From: Glaciozyma antarctica PI12
Lineage: Eukaryota; Basidiomycota; Microbotryomycetes; Kriegeriales; Camptobasidiaceae
NCBI GenBank assembly: GCA_002917775.1
Contig: KZ627149.1
Location: 1,181,497-1,245,496 of the forward strand
DNA length: 64,000 nucleotides
Reading direction: 5' to 3'
The notes beneath the pieces are model-generated. The model was not told the origin of the DNA. It was given only the letters and a program-made list of their open reading frames with translations, and ran no database searches. Positions 10,125-20,223 of this stretch are shown piece by piece (the first letter of the stretch is position 1; each line of letters begins with the position of its first letter). Both the position numbers and the translations under genes were made by a program.

Positions 10125-12603
10125 ATGGCACAAAACAACACCTCCTCGCTCGGCACATCCCTCATCGACCTCGCCTCCCTCTCCAACAGCACAGCACCTC
10201 ACTCCCCCACACCTTCACCAGAACGCTCGAATAACAGTATCGCGTATGAGGACGAAGACGGAGAGGTCGAGGACGAAGTCGTTCTAGCCAAGTTGCCCAG
10301 GAGCGTCGACGCGACTTGGCCTGATTCTGAGGACGCGGCTGCTGTCGAGGAGGAGGAGGAGCGCGTGTCGGCTGCTCAGGAGAAGAGTTTTGCTGAGGAC
10401 GAGGAACGGGATGAGGAGATGGAAGTGGAGGAGGAGATGGAAGAGGATGAGGATGACTTGATCGTCGAGCCGCCTCTGGAGGACGGCAGCGCGAGGGACG
10501 ACTCGGCTGCTGAGCTCGAGGACGAGCAACCGGATGAATTGGAGGACGACGAGCCGATGGAGGCGAGCGAGGAGGAGGAGGAGGACGAGGACCTGGACGA
10601 GGAGGACGCCAGCGAACGCGAAGCGATTCAGTACGAGATGCAGAACCTCCTCGAGACGGTGCCTATCCTTAACGGGCAGTACAAGCTCACCGACCGACTT
10701 GGCGAAGGTGCGCTCTCTTCCCTTTCTCTCGGCGCGCGGAGCTAACGACGCGACTTAGGCACCTTCTCCTCCGTCTACAAGGCGATCGACCTCCTCCACA
10801 CGCACTACGACAACCTCCTCTGGGCGACTCCTACCTCCCTCATCCCTATCGACCCGGCGACGGGTAGCCTCAACCCCGAAGCGGCGTACGAGACGCCTCA
10901 GGCGGTGCAGCTCAAGCAGCAGCAGAAGAACGGCAAGGTCTTTGTCGCGCTCAAGAGGATCTACGTCACTAGCAGCCCTATTCGCATCTTCAACGAGCTT
11001 GATATCCTCAATGACCTTCGGCGCGTCCCTTGCGAGCGCGACAGGAACAGAGCTGACGACGTGTCTGCAGAGGAGCCAACAACGTCGCGTACCTCATCTC
11101 CGCAATCCGTTACGAGGATCAAGTCATCGCCGTAATGCCGTACAACCGCCACCAAGACTTCCGCGTGCGTCTCTCCCCTCCCCACCCACCTCCTCACTGA
11201 AACAGTCCTCGCAGACATACTACCGCCGCGCGACCCTCCCCCTCCTCCGCTCCTACTTCGCCTCCCTCTTCCGCGCCCTCTCCTCGACTCACCAATCCCA
11301 CATCATCCATCGGGACGTCAAGCCCGCCAACTTCCTCTACGACACCCTCTCGGGCACGGGCGTTCTCTGCGACTACGGTCTCGCGCAAAAGATTGGCGGA
11401 GACGAGTGGTACGAATGGAAAGCCGAATGCTGTCATTCCCTCCCCGGTCCCTCCTGGGGCGGGCGAGAAGGACGAGCGAAGAGTGCTGAGAAGGTGGCGA
11501 GGTTGAAAGGGGGTGAAGCGCCGGGGTTGAATGCGGGATTGCATGGGGTTAGGTTGGTGAGACCGGTGGCGCTGTTTGAGCAGGTGGAGGCGATGGAGGA
11601 GGAGTGGAATAAGGAGGGACGGGCGGTGAGGAGGAATGGGGGGGAGGGGAGGGAGGAGTGGGAGAGGAGGAAGCCGTGGATTATGCCCGAGCATTATAGG
11701 GATGATATGAGGATGAGGTGGAAGGAGCGTGTGGGGTGGTACAAGAATTGGAGGCCGGTGGGGATGGTCGGAGCGGTGAATGCGAAGAAGGAGAGGGTGG
11801 GGTACCTCAAGGAGGATCGCAGGTACGCTCTTTCGCTCGCTTTTTCTCTCGTCGTTCGTCGCACTTGCTAATACGTGCATTCGCAGGCCGAGCGTACGAG
11901 CTAACCGCGCTGGAACTCGAGGTTTCCGCGCCCCCGAAGTCCTCCTCAAATGCCCCGACCAAACCGTCTGTACGTCCTCGCCCTTCCTCTCCGATCGAAT
12001 GAGAAGCTGACGACGACGGCAGCGCTCGACATTTGGTCCGCCGGGATCATGCTCCTCTGCTTCCTCACGCGCCGGTTCCCCTTCTTCAACTCTAACGACG
12101 ACACGGAAGCTCTCGTCGAAATCGCCGCCATCTTCGGTCGCAAGAAGATTGAGCGCTGTGCCGCCGGCCACAGTACGCTCCCTCCCTCCTCTCACTAGAT
12201 ACGAGCTAATGACTCGCAGACCGAAGCTTCATCACCAATATCCCCACCCTCGAGACCCCTCCTCACCCCAACCTCCACGCGCTCGTCAAATCTCTCAACC
12301 CTACCCTCTTCGTCGAGAATTCCCCGAACCCGTACGGGAAGATTCCGTCGACGACAGAGGAGGATGACGAGTGGTACGGCGGTAGCGAGCTGTTCCTTGT
12401 CGTTGATCTCATGAAGAGGTGTCTGGAGCTGGATGGGACGAGGAGGTGTGAGTGGTCGTTCTTCCTTCTACTTCAGAGGAGTGAAGCTGATGGGGTGCGT
12501 TGATGCAGGGACGGCGGAGGAGTGCCTTGAGCACCCGTTCTTTGATGGGATGTACGATGTTGGAGGAGGGCAGCTGGGGCCAAGGTCGCCTTTGTACACA
12601 TGA
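10125..12603 (+). CDS. CDC7: Cdc7-type (DDK) protein kinase
   Basis: Catalytic subunit of the Dbf4-dependent kinase that fires replication origins by phosphorylating Mcm2-7. The first ~185 residues form an extremely acidic extension (runs of Glu/Asp). Kinase motifs in order: LTDRLGEGTFSSVYKA (Gly loop, across an intron), VALKRI (Lys), HIIHRDVKPANFLYD (catalytic loop), CDYGLAQ (DFG equivalent, DYG), a long insert of about 150 residues, then GTRGFRAPEVLLKC (APE) and DIWSAGIMLLCFL. The long insert between subdomains VII and VIII is typical of Cdc7. At about 11022 the join giving DLRGANNVAYLI uses a GC donor (GCGCGT) rather than GT. TGA is at 12601-12603, only 34 bp from the converging next gene. 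Confidence 0.93.
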
Positions 12604-12637
12604 ACCTTTGCATGATCATCTACTCTCCCTTTGCATG

Positions 12638-13198
12638 CTACGTACACTGTGAGGGCGCTTGCGGAGCTGAGGAGAGCTTCGCGTCGCGAGAGCAGCAAGG
12701 CGAGTCGAGCAGCTGCGAGCAGTCCCCGAAGCAGGACCAAGGCGAGGCTTCCTGGAGTTGTCCAAGCGATTAGGTACATCAGAGGTACAGCACAGTAGTA
12801 CGTATCTCCAACACAGCGTCCGTCCTGCCACGAAGGACCGCATCAGCTCCCCTCCCCTCGACGCGAACAATGCCTACTCACCTCTCTCCCAATCTCACTC
12901 CAGCATCTCCGGTTCCCTACACCCCAGCCTTCCCACCCCCTCCCGGTGCCTCCATCCTGCTCGCCTCGTACCCCGCCGTCCCTCCCCCACGACCCCGCCG
13001 ACGCGGGCGCATGCTCCGCCGCGAACCGCCGGTCATCCTCATCGAACCCACAGCCACAGATACTTTTGCACCAGGCGGGGTTGCAGTTAGGTTTAGGTCC
13101 CGTGCCTGCAGAGAGCCTGAGCTTAGGAGGCGGAGAGGAGGGAGAGGGGACGGACAGCCCATTAGGTCGAACCAGCAGGAGTAGAGGAGGGCGGCCAT
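12638..13198 (-). CDS. Unrecognised small cysteine-rich protein
   Basis: Four exons join in phase to give about 125 residues with roughly 14 cysteines. Exon 1 starts MAALLYSCWFDLMGC. A 50-bp intron leads into TGPKPNCNPAWCKSICGCGF, then a Gly-rich middle, then RRCWSEIGREDGRCVGDT across a CTGAT-containing intron. A last exon with SCFGDC, PCC and a terminal QCT ends at TAG 12638-12640. All donors are GT, and three acceptors are CAG. It has no clear signal peptide; the hydrophobic start is short. Cysteine spacing suggests a disulfide or metal-binding fold, but I know no matching family. It lies tail to tail with CDC7 and downstream of the importin on the same strand. Confidence 0.5.
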
Positions 13199-13472
13199 TA
13201 CGCTCCGTGCCTAGGGCTGAGGAGCGCAGGAGAGATGGGCGGAGGCGAGGTGGTGGAGGAGAAGTGGTGGGAGGAGAGAGAGAGAGAAGGACGACGAGAG
13301 TCGGAACGGAGAGAACAGCGCGCACCTCGCAATAACGCGATGCAAGCTGGTCCGACTTGGGCGTGCTGGTGAAAGCCTTGGGGGGATAGTTGCAGAGGGA
13401 GACGAAGGAGAATAAAAAGGGCGTGCTATCCAAGAGGGAGAGAAAGGGGAGAGCGAGCAGCACTTGCTCGCA

Positions 13473-16400
13473 CTACTGCCGTCGCTCGTCGAGTGCGTTC
13501 GCGCGCGCCTGGCTCCGCTTCGTCGTTCGCAAGAGCCACGTGAAAGCCTCCTTGATGTGGTTCGGGTTCTGCGCGGCGGTAGCCCTGCGTTCGTTCGAAG
13601 ATCAGCGAGCGCCGGCGGAGCGAGGAGCGAGGAGACGTGCGTGTTGAACTTGACGAGGAACTCTTCCTTCTCCGCCTGCGAAGCCACCTTGATAGGCATC
13701 GCCTCCAACGCCGCCGGGATCGCCGCTGCGAGCTGGGCGGGGAACTGCATCGACAGCAACCGGAAGACGGTGAGGACGTTCGAGCTCGTGTCCTCGTATC
13801 CTCCGACGAGCACATCGAGTAGGATCCCGACGAGCTGGAAAGCGACCGTGTTCATCACTCCTCGGATCGCAGCGGCGTAGAGAGGGTATTGCGGGACGAA
13901 GGGGGACGAGTCTCGGTCCGTCGCTGGGTCGTGTTGAAGAGATTCGTGTCCGATGACGGCGCGGATTACGTCGAGGGCGGTGAGGACAATTTGAGGGGAG
14001 AGGAGGGTGAGGGTTGAGAGGGTGGATTGGAGGGCGGCGGGGAAGACGGGAGAGAGGAGGAGGAGCGAGGGGCAGTGCTCGATAACGTCGTAGAGTAGAT
14101 GAGCGTAGTCGTCCAGCACTGCACGGGCACATCAGCACCATCTTCAGCGAGCAAGCGAACACATAACGCACCATCGGCAAACATCGCCGGCTGAGTCCTC
14201 TGCAGCACCGAAATGACCTTCTCGCTCTCCCGCTCGAACGCGCTCTTCAACATCCCCTCAAACGTCGGATCCCCCGCATGCGCAAACATTCCCACCATCT
14301 TTCCCGTAATCCAAAGGTAGCTCGACGCCGGCTTGTTCGCCTCCACAAACGCCGTTGCCAACCGATCCAGCACGCTCGGCGCGACTCCCGCCGCCGCATC
14401 GCCGAAGAAGTGGAGCCCCCTCCGAATCGCGACGCACGCTTTCTCAGCGACGTTCGGGTCCGCGCCGTACTTGGCGAGTAGGACGTCGAGGACGGTCCAG
14501 ACTTGTCGGCACGTCTGCTCGCACTCGGCTGGGAGACCCGCCTCGAACCGCTCGACGATGGCGAGGTAGACGTTGACGCGCTGTAGGGCGTCGCAGGCTG
14601 CTCGGAGCTCGTCTGGCGTCGCGGGGGTAGGCTTGGAGGCGACGGCGTGGACGATTTCGATGTTGGGCATGACGAAGGAGGAAAGTGCGGCGGGGGCTTC
14701 GGCGGGGTCCATGACGGTGATGATGTGGGCGATGGCGGCGCTGAGGTCGAGGAGGTCGAGGTGGGGGAGTTTAGGCGAGACGGTTTGGACGAAGGTGTGG
14801 AGCTGGGGGACGAAAGGGACGAGATGGTGGCTGCAGTCCTTGCAGAGGTACTTCATCGTCTGCGCCGCCGCTGCCGAGACCTCGACGTCGGGGTCATCGA
14901 ACCCGGACGAAACGTACGGCAGCTGGAACTGGATGTGCTCGGGGTGGTAGTTGATCCACTCGGTGTAGCGGCCGATGACGAGGATGGCGGCGTAGCGGAT
15001 CTTGGGGTGCTGAGGAAGCTTGGGAATGAGGTCCATGATGAGCGGCATGATCTCGTTGTCGCTGGGGTCGACCTCGGCGCCCATCGACCGCATCGAGAAC
15101 AGCGGCGCCTCGAGATCCTGCCAGCTCGCCTCTCCCGGTGCCACCAGCGCCTCCGAAATGATCTCGTACGATCGCCGCAGGCACGCCGTCGCTCCCAGCA
15201 CACCGCAGCAGTCCTTGAGCGTGTCCCCGATCGTATGCCGGAAGTTGCGGAAGTCGTCGCGCTCCTGCCCGACTAGCGAGGTATCGTCGGCGGGGTAGTG
15301 AAGGTGGCGGATGATCGTGCCGACGAGGTTGGCGAAGATGTCGAGGAGAGGGCGGGTGGCGGGGTTCTCGCGTGCGTGGCGAACGCCGCGTGCGAGCTTG
15401 TACCAGAAGTTGAGCGTGATGCCGACGACTTCGAGGTTGTCGTACGCTGCACAGTCGGCGATCGCTTCGACGAGAGGAAGGAACGAGTCGGGGTGCTGGA
15501 CCATGAGCGGGGCGTACCATTCGCCCGCCTCGACGAGCACGCGGCAGTAGCCTCGCATCTTGTCCTCGTCCTCGCGCGTCTCCTCAAGCGCCAACGCCGG
15601 CCTGAGAGCGATCAATCGAGGGACAAGTTCCTTGATAAGGTCCATGTTATCGTCGAGTTCCTGCGTCTCGTGGATGATGTCGACGAGGACGTCGACCGCG
15701 TTGTCGAATAGCTCGTCGGAGGAGAGGGCGGAGAAGGCGGCGGCGAGGATGGGGGTTCCAGTGAGGGAGACGGCAGCGGCCTGGCCCGTTCGCAGCCACG
15801 CTCCTAGGCAGGCAAAGCACTGGTTCTGCAGCGCAGGCGTGATCCCTGCGGCTCGCATCAGCTCCAGTCTTCCCTTCACTACGCGCAATGCAACTCACCG
15901 GACGCCTGCACATACATCGAAAGCAGCTTAATCACTTGCTCCGCCTGCTCCCCTCTCGCAACTCCCTTGCCCGTGCTATCCGCCTTGCCGGCTCGCCCAA
16001 AGTCGTTCCGCACCTCGAGCTTGAGGTTGGTCGCATATTCCTCCGCCAGCACTTGCAAGAACTCGAGCAGCGCGCCAGCCATACTCGGCTCTTTTCCGTA
16101 CTGCTCAATCATCGACGACGTAGGATCACTCCATTCTGCGGACGAGAGCTGGAGGGCGAGGTCGGCGAGCGCGATGCAGATCTGGGTGAGGATCACGCGA
16201 GGGCCGGAGGAGAAGGTGCCAAGGGCGGTGAGGAGGGAGTCGCGGAGGGGGACGCGGTGAGCTTGAGGCAGTTGATCAAGGTCGTAGGTGATCTGGCGGA
16301 GGGCAGTGAGCGGGTGAGAAGACGAGGGAGCTCAGGGAGAGCTCACCTTGGTGCGGAAGGTCTGCGCGGCGAAGAGCTTCCCTTCGACCGGAGCATCGGG

Positions 16401-16797
16401 AGCAAAGAGAATGAGTTGTGCGGTGGACCACGCTTCGTTCTGCAGAAGAGAGAGATCAGCTTGAGCTCAGCAGGTGGATGGGTGAACGTCGAGCTCTTCC
16501 ACGAGCGCACTCCTTGTCGAGCAGCCCGTACAGCGTGTGAGCGCTCCTGTGTCGCCTCCGTACATCTCAATCCACCGACCATCGCTTGGCCAGTCCAGCT
16601 CCCAGCTCGGAGTCGCCAGCCGTCGAAGGCAGCAGCTCCGACGCCCCATTGAACGCCTCCTCAAGCGGCTCTGCACTCACGCTCTTCTGGAAGTCGGAAA
16701 GCCAAGCGTTTGCCCTCTCCTTTGCGAGCGTATCGGGATCCTGGTAGAGGACGTTGAGCGCCTGAATGACCTGCTGGACTGCGGCGGTGTCGGCCAT
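13473..16797 (-). CDS. MTR10: Transportin-3/Mtr10-type importin-beta
   Basis: Nuclear import receptor for SR-type mRNA-binding proteins and tRNA traffic. It starts MADTAAVQQVIQALNVLYQD with KERANAWLSDFQKSV, which is the characteristic first HEAT repeat of transportin-3. Five or so short introns interrupt the first 1 kb. A long central exon (about 15,880-14,125) encodes HEAT repeats, including KIRYAAILVIGRYTEWINYH and EVSAAAAQTMKYLCKDC. The final intron has two possible CAG acceptors; using the second gives NPNHIKEAFTWLLRTTKRSQ and a TAG at 13473-13475. Predicted length is about 950-980 residues, normal for the family. Its start is divergent from the FBXO21-like gene. Confidence 0.92.
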
Positions 16798-16989
16798 TTG
16801 AGCGGGGTGTCGGGTGGGAGGGCTGGAGGGAGGTTGAAGGAGGTATGGCGGGCGGCGCTGGAGCTAACGCGAGGACGTGGGTGGCGAGAAGGAGGGAGGG
16901 ACGTTGGAGGAGTGGAGGAGGTGCAAGAGCCGAGTCGAACGCACCTTGCCCTTCGCCCACCTCTCTCAGACTGCGACTAGCTCTGCGGC
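16798..16989. promoter_or_regulatory. Divergent promoter, importin / FBXO21-like gene
   Basis: Only 192 bp separate the importin ATG (minus) from the FBXO21-like ATG (plus). No further element was recognised. Confidence 0.4.
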
Positions 16990-19072
16990 ATGGCAGACAG
17001 CTCTAGGTAAGGACCGACTATCAGCCCAAGCACGTAGGAGCTGACGGCGGGCCCTGCAGCTCCACCCCGCGCTACCACGTCCCTCCCGAGATTGTCCAGT
17101 ACATACTCTCACTCCTCCCTACGGACTGGCCCTCCGTTCAGACCCTTGTCGCTTGCACGCTCGTCTCGAAAGGATTCTCAACCCTCTCCAAGAATTCGAA
17201 TCTCATCTGGACCCGCCAAGCTCACTGGAAGACGAACGGCACTCCCCGGCCTAGCGATTCGGAGGAGGGTGGCGCAGCTGCCTACCACGCGATGCGAGTT
17301 AAGAAGGACTGCGAAGCTCGGCAGGGTGTATGGGAACTCGTCAAGTCGAACGCGAAGACGAACAGGCTCCCGTGCGTTGACCAGGTGGCGAAGCTCGGCT
17401 TGGACGTCTACGACGCGCTTTGTGAATTGTTCGAGGAGGAGGACGAGGCGGTGGACCCGGAGGAGGAGATCAGTACGAGTTATTGGGCGCGCGAGCTCGT
17501 GGGAGTCATTCTGCGTAGGAACGCGGTCGAGACGTGGGAGGGAATCGCGAACGGCACGAGCGAGGACGACCCGGATGCACTGCTGAGCGGTCTCGGAGCT
17601 CTCCCCGCAGACAGGTTCCGGCACGAAACGCAGGACGTGAGCGTCGTTCTCCAGGAGGAATAACGGTGGACGCTGACGGCGTCTCTTTCCCAGTTCCTTC
17701 GCTTCCTCGACCACGTCGTCGACACACACGTCCTTCCACACCTTCGCGAGGGAGCGCACGATCCGCACGACGTCGAGGAGACTGCCGCTCGCATCGGATC
17801 GACCCTCCACGAACTTCGCCTGCTGCCAGACTTCTTCAGCTATCGCGTACGTGCTCGCCCCCGTCGTGCTGCGAAGCCAGCTAATGGACTCTCTGCAGCG
17901 ATTCCTCGACACCGTCGACAAAGACCCGGTCGATGGATCCGATCAACTGAGCTCTCCGAACGGAGACACGGACGGCTTTCTTTCTCCTTCGGTCCTCGCC
18001 GTCGCAATCTTTTGCGCCGTCGTTGCCCGCCTTCCAGCCGAATTCGACATCCAAGCCTACCCGAGTCTCGATCCCTCTGATCGTCCACTCGCTTGCTTTG
18101 GCAGAGCGTCCGCCAAAGTCGGAGATGCGGGAGGATGGTGGTGCTCGAACCTGATCGAGCCGCTTCGATGCGAGCCGCGCGACGTGATCATCGACAGGCT
18201 CTGCGAAAACAGGTATCTCTTGCGCGACGAAGCCCAAGAAGCTTTCTTGCCTGTCCCAACGCGGGACCTCGTACGTCCTCGCCACACTTTCGAGTTCACC
18301 GAGTGCTGACGCCTCCCATCGCACAGGTCCTCTGCCACTTCATCGAGCTGCACGGGGCCGTGTCCCTCTTCTCCTTGGTTCTCCCGAACGAACCTGGCAT
18401 TCGCCAGCTCCTCTACCGCGCCACGCAAGCTCTCATCACCCTCCGTCACGAACACACCTCCGCCGACGTTGCCCTCATCGACTACAAGCGCTTCTACACG
18501 ACCCTCGAACAGAACTTCCCCTACGACGTCGAACTCCTCGACACCTTCTTCGCCCCTCACACGAAGCCCGGACGCATACCTAGGAACACGAGCGAGCGCA
18601 TTCGATCGAGGGACCGCGACGCTGCCGTCTCGAGGAGGAGGTCCAGAGCGCCGGTTCCGGTTCAGTTCAGAGTTGGGGTGGTGCTTGATCTGGAGGAGCT
18701 GGGGCCTGCTGCGATCGTCGGATGGCAGTGGTGGAGCAACCGCAAGCCGGGTAGGTGGGTTTTATGTTCTTTCTTTGAGTATGTCGCTGATGCTGCGGTG
18801 GCAGAGTGGCATCTCGACTACATCGTAGTACGTCGTCGTGTTCCTCGCTATCGCTCCTCAGCGCTGACCCGGACACGCAGATCGACTGCGATAGCCACAC
18901 GCACAAGGTCCCGGCCGACATGCTGAAAGCGACGTGCGGGCCCGTTACGGAGGAGGACTTTGAGGAGCTGTTGGAGGCTGAGAAGCTGGGGTACTACTTT
19001 CGCAAGCGCGAAGGGTGGAAGCTTGTTCCGAACGCGATGCTGGCGGCGCAGTATCCGGAGGATTGGAACTGA
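16990..19072 (+). CDS. FBXO21-like F-box protein with SirB1-like and YccV domains (intact copy)
   Basis: The intact member of a three-copy family in this window, about 580 residues. A mini exon encodes MADSSS. The F-box is YHVPPEIVQYILSLLP plus TLVACTLVSKGFSTLS. A helical region (SYWARELVGVILRRNAVETW) follows. A SirB1/transglutaminase-like core is suggested by SVLAVAIFCAVVARLPAEFD and RPLACFGRAS. FPYDVELLDTFF comes next, then a YccV/HspQ-like module (VQFRVGVVLDLEELGPAAIV, then GWQWWSN). The end is KLVPNAMLAAQYPEDWN. All introns join in phase with no stop. Human FBXO21 has the same domain order and works in an SCF ubiquitin ligase, so substrate recruitment is the likely role; the target is unknown. 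Confidence 0.85.
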
Positions 19073-19333
19073 GGCGTCGGGATAGTTGGAACGGTTGTCG
19101 GAATGCAAGTGCTTGTTTGTTAGCTTGATTTGGGCCTCGTGTGAGCTTTTGAGAGTGGAGAGAAGTCGAGCAGGCTTGAGAGCGACGCCGGAGGTGCGAA
19201 AGCGGAGGTTGGAGCGAACTTGCGAGCAGAGGCGAGGTGGAGCAGCAAAAACGAGCAGCGGAGGGACGCAAACGCCGTCGAAGGGTATGTCCATGTCTGC
19301 ATTCGTGCTCTAATCGTACTGTGGTGTTGCTTC

Positions 19334-20040
19334 TCATCTGCGAGCGTTCAGGTCAGTAGGCTGCGAAAGCGGGAGCGCGGAACGCACCTTCGCCACACCC
19401 ATGTCCAAAAGAAAACGCAAGAGCAAATCGCCAAAAAACAGAATCCCTGGGAGCGAAAGCCTCGTCGTCAGCGATGTGGCGGCCATCGTTGGGGACGGGA
19501 GCGAACGCACAATAACACCACTGTGCCGCTTGCCGCTTCGCCATCTGGTTCATCCTCCGCATCGTGCCTGCGAGGTCCTGACGAGTTCCTCGATCATCCT
19601 GAGCAGTGTTGAGAAAGCGCACCTCCCAAGATCCCTCCCGTCTCCGAGAACGAGTCGTTCTGGTGCCGCACAACGTCAGCTCCGCCTCGATCTCACGCCA
19701 GCACACAAGCTCACCATCCCCGAAAGCATCTTTGTCGAATCCCGAACCTCGTTCCCGATGTTGATCGTGATCTGGCGCCCCTCATCAGCTGAAGCTCGCC
19801 CGACTGCCACGCCTCACTCACGTCCTTCAGCATCCGAACCTTGGCACTCAGCCCCTCCAAATGTTCCGCATTCTGACCCTCTAGATCCTCTGCCGTCCTG
19901 TTCGCTGCGTAGCCCGAGAGGTTCTTGGGGTAGTGCGTCGGGAGAGGGGAGGAGCGGCCAGAGGAGGACGGGTTGGCGGCGGCGAAGAGAGAGGCGCGGT
20001 CGCGGTTGGCGTTGGACTCGCGGTGGTGCAGTTGGTTCAT
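19334..20040 (-). CDS. BET1: Bet1-type SNARE
   Basis: ER-Golgi v-/Qc-SNARE. The start MNQLHHRESNANRDR precedes a Ser-rich stretch, then the SNARE helix RTAEDLEGQNAEHLEGLSAK with VRMLKD. A spliced ITINIGNEVRDSTKMLSGM follows, then MRRMNQMAKRQAAQWCYWIL leading into a hydrophobic anchor (FFGDLLLRFLLDMGV). Five short exons join in phase; one intron uses GTGCGC and another has a CTGAC branch site. The family's heptad layer and the terminal membrane anchor are both present. The start at 20038-20040 is the first in-frame ATG. The exact last residues are less sure because a further small intron is possible near 19375. Confidence 0.85.
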
Positions 20041-20223
20041 CAAGGGCAAGAGCGCATTCCTGGCTCAGAGGAGGAGCAAGGGGAGCTGAGCTGCCACGAA
20101 CGCAAGTCGTCGAGAGGGACGAAACGACGACGACGAGTTGAGTTGTTGTTTCGCGTCGACGGGCAGGCTTGACGTCAGCCACTCTCGTAAGCCCACAGCA
20201 GGCCCCGTAGCGCACGCTAAGCG
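20041..20223. promoter_or_regulatory. Divergent promoter, BET1 / TFC4
   Basis: 183 bp between opposite start codons; no specific motif recognised. Confidence 0.4.

Noticed and set aside
14647-15276. 209-residue plus-strand frame in the importin gene
   Set aside because: Antisense shadow of HEAT-repeat exons.
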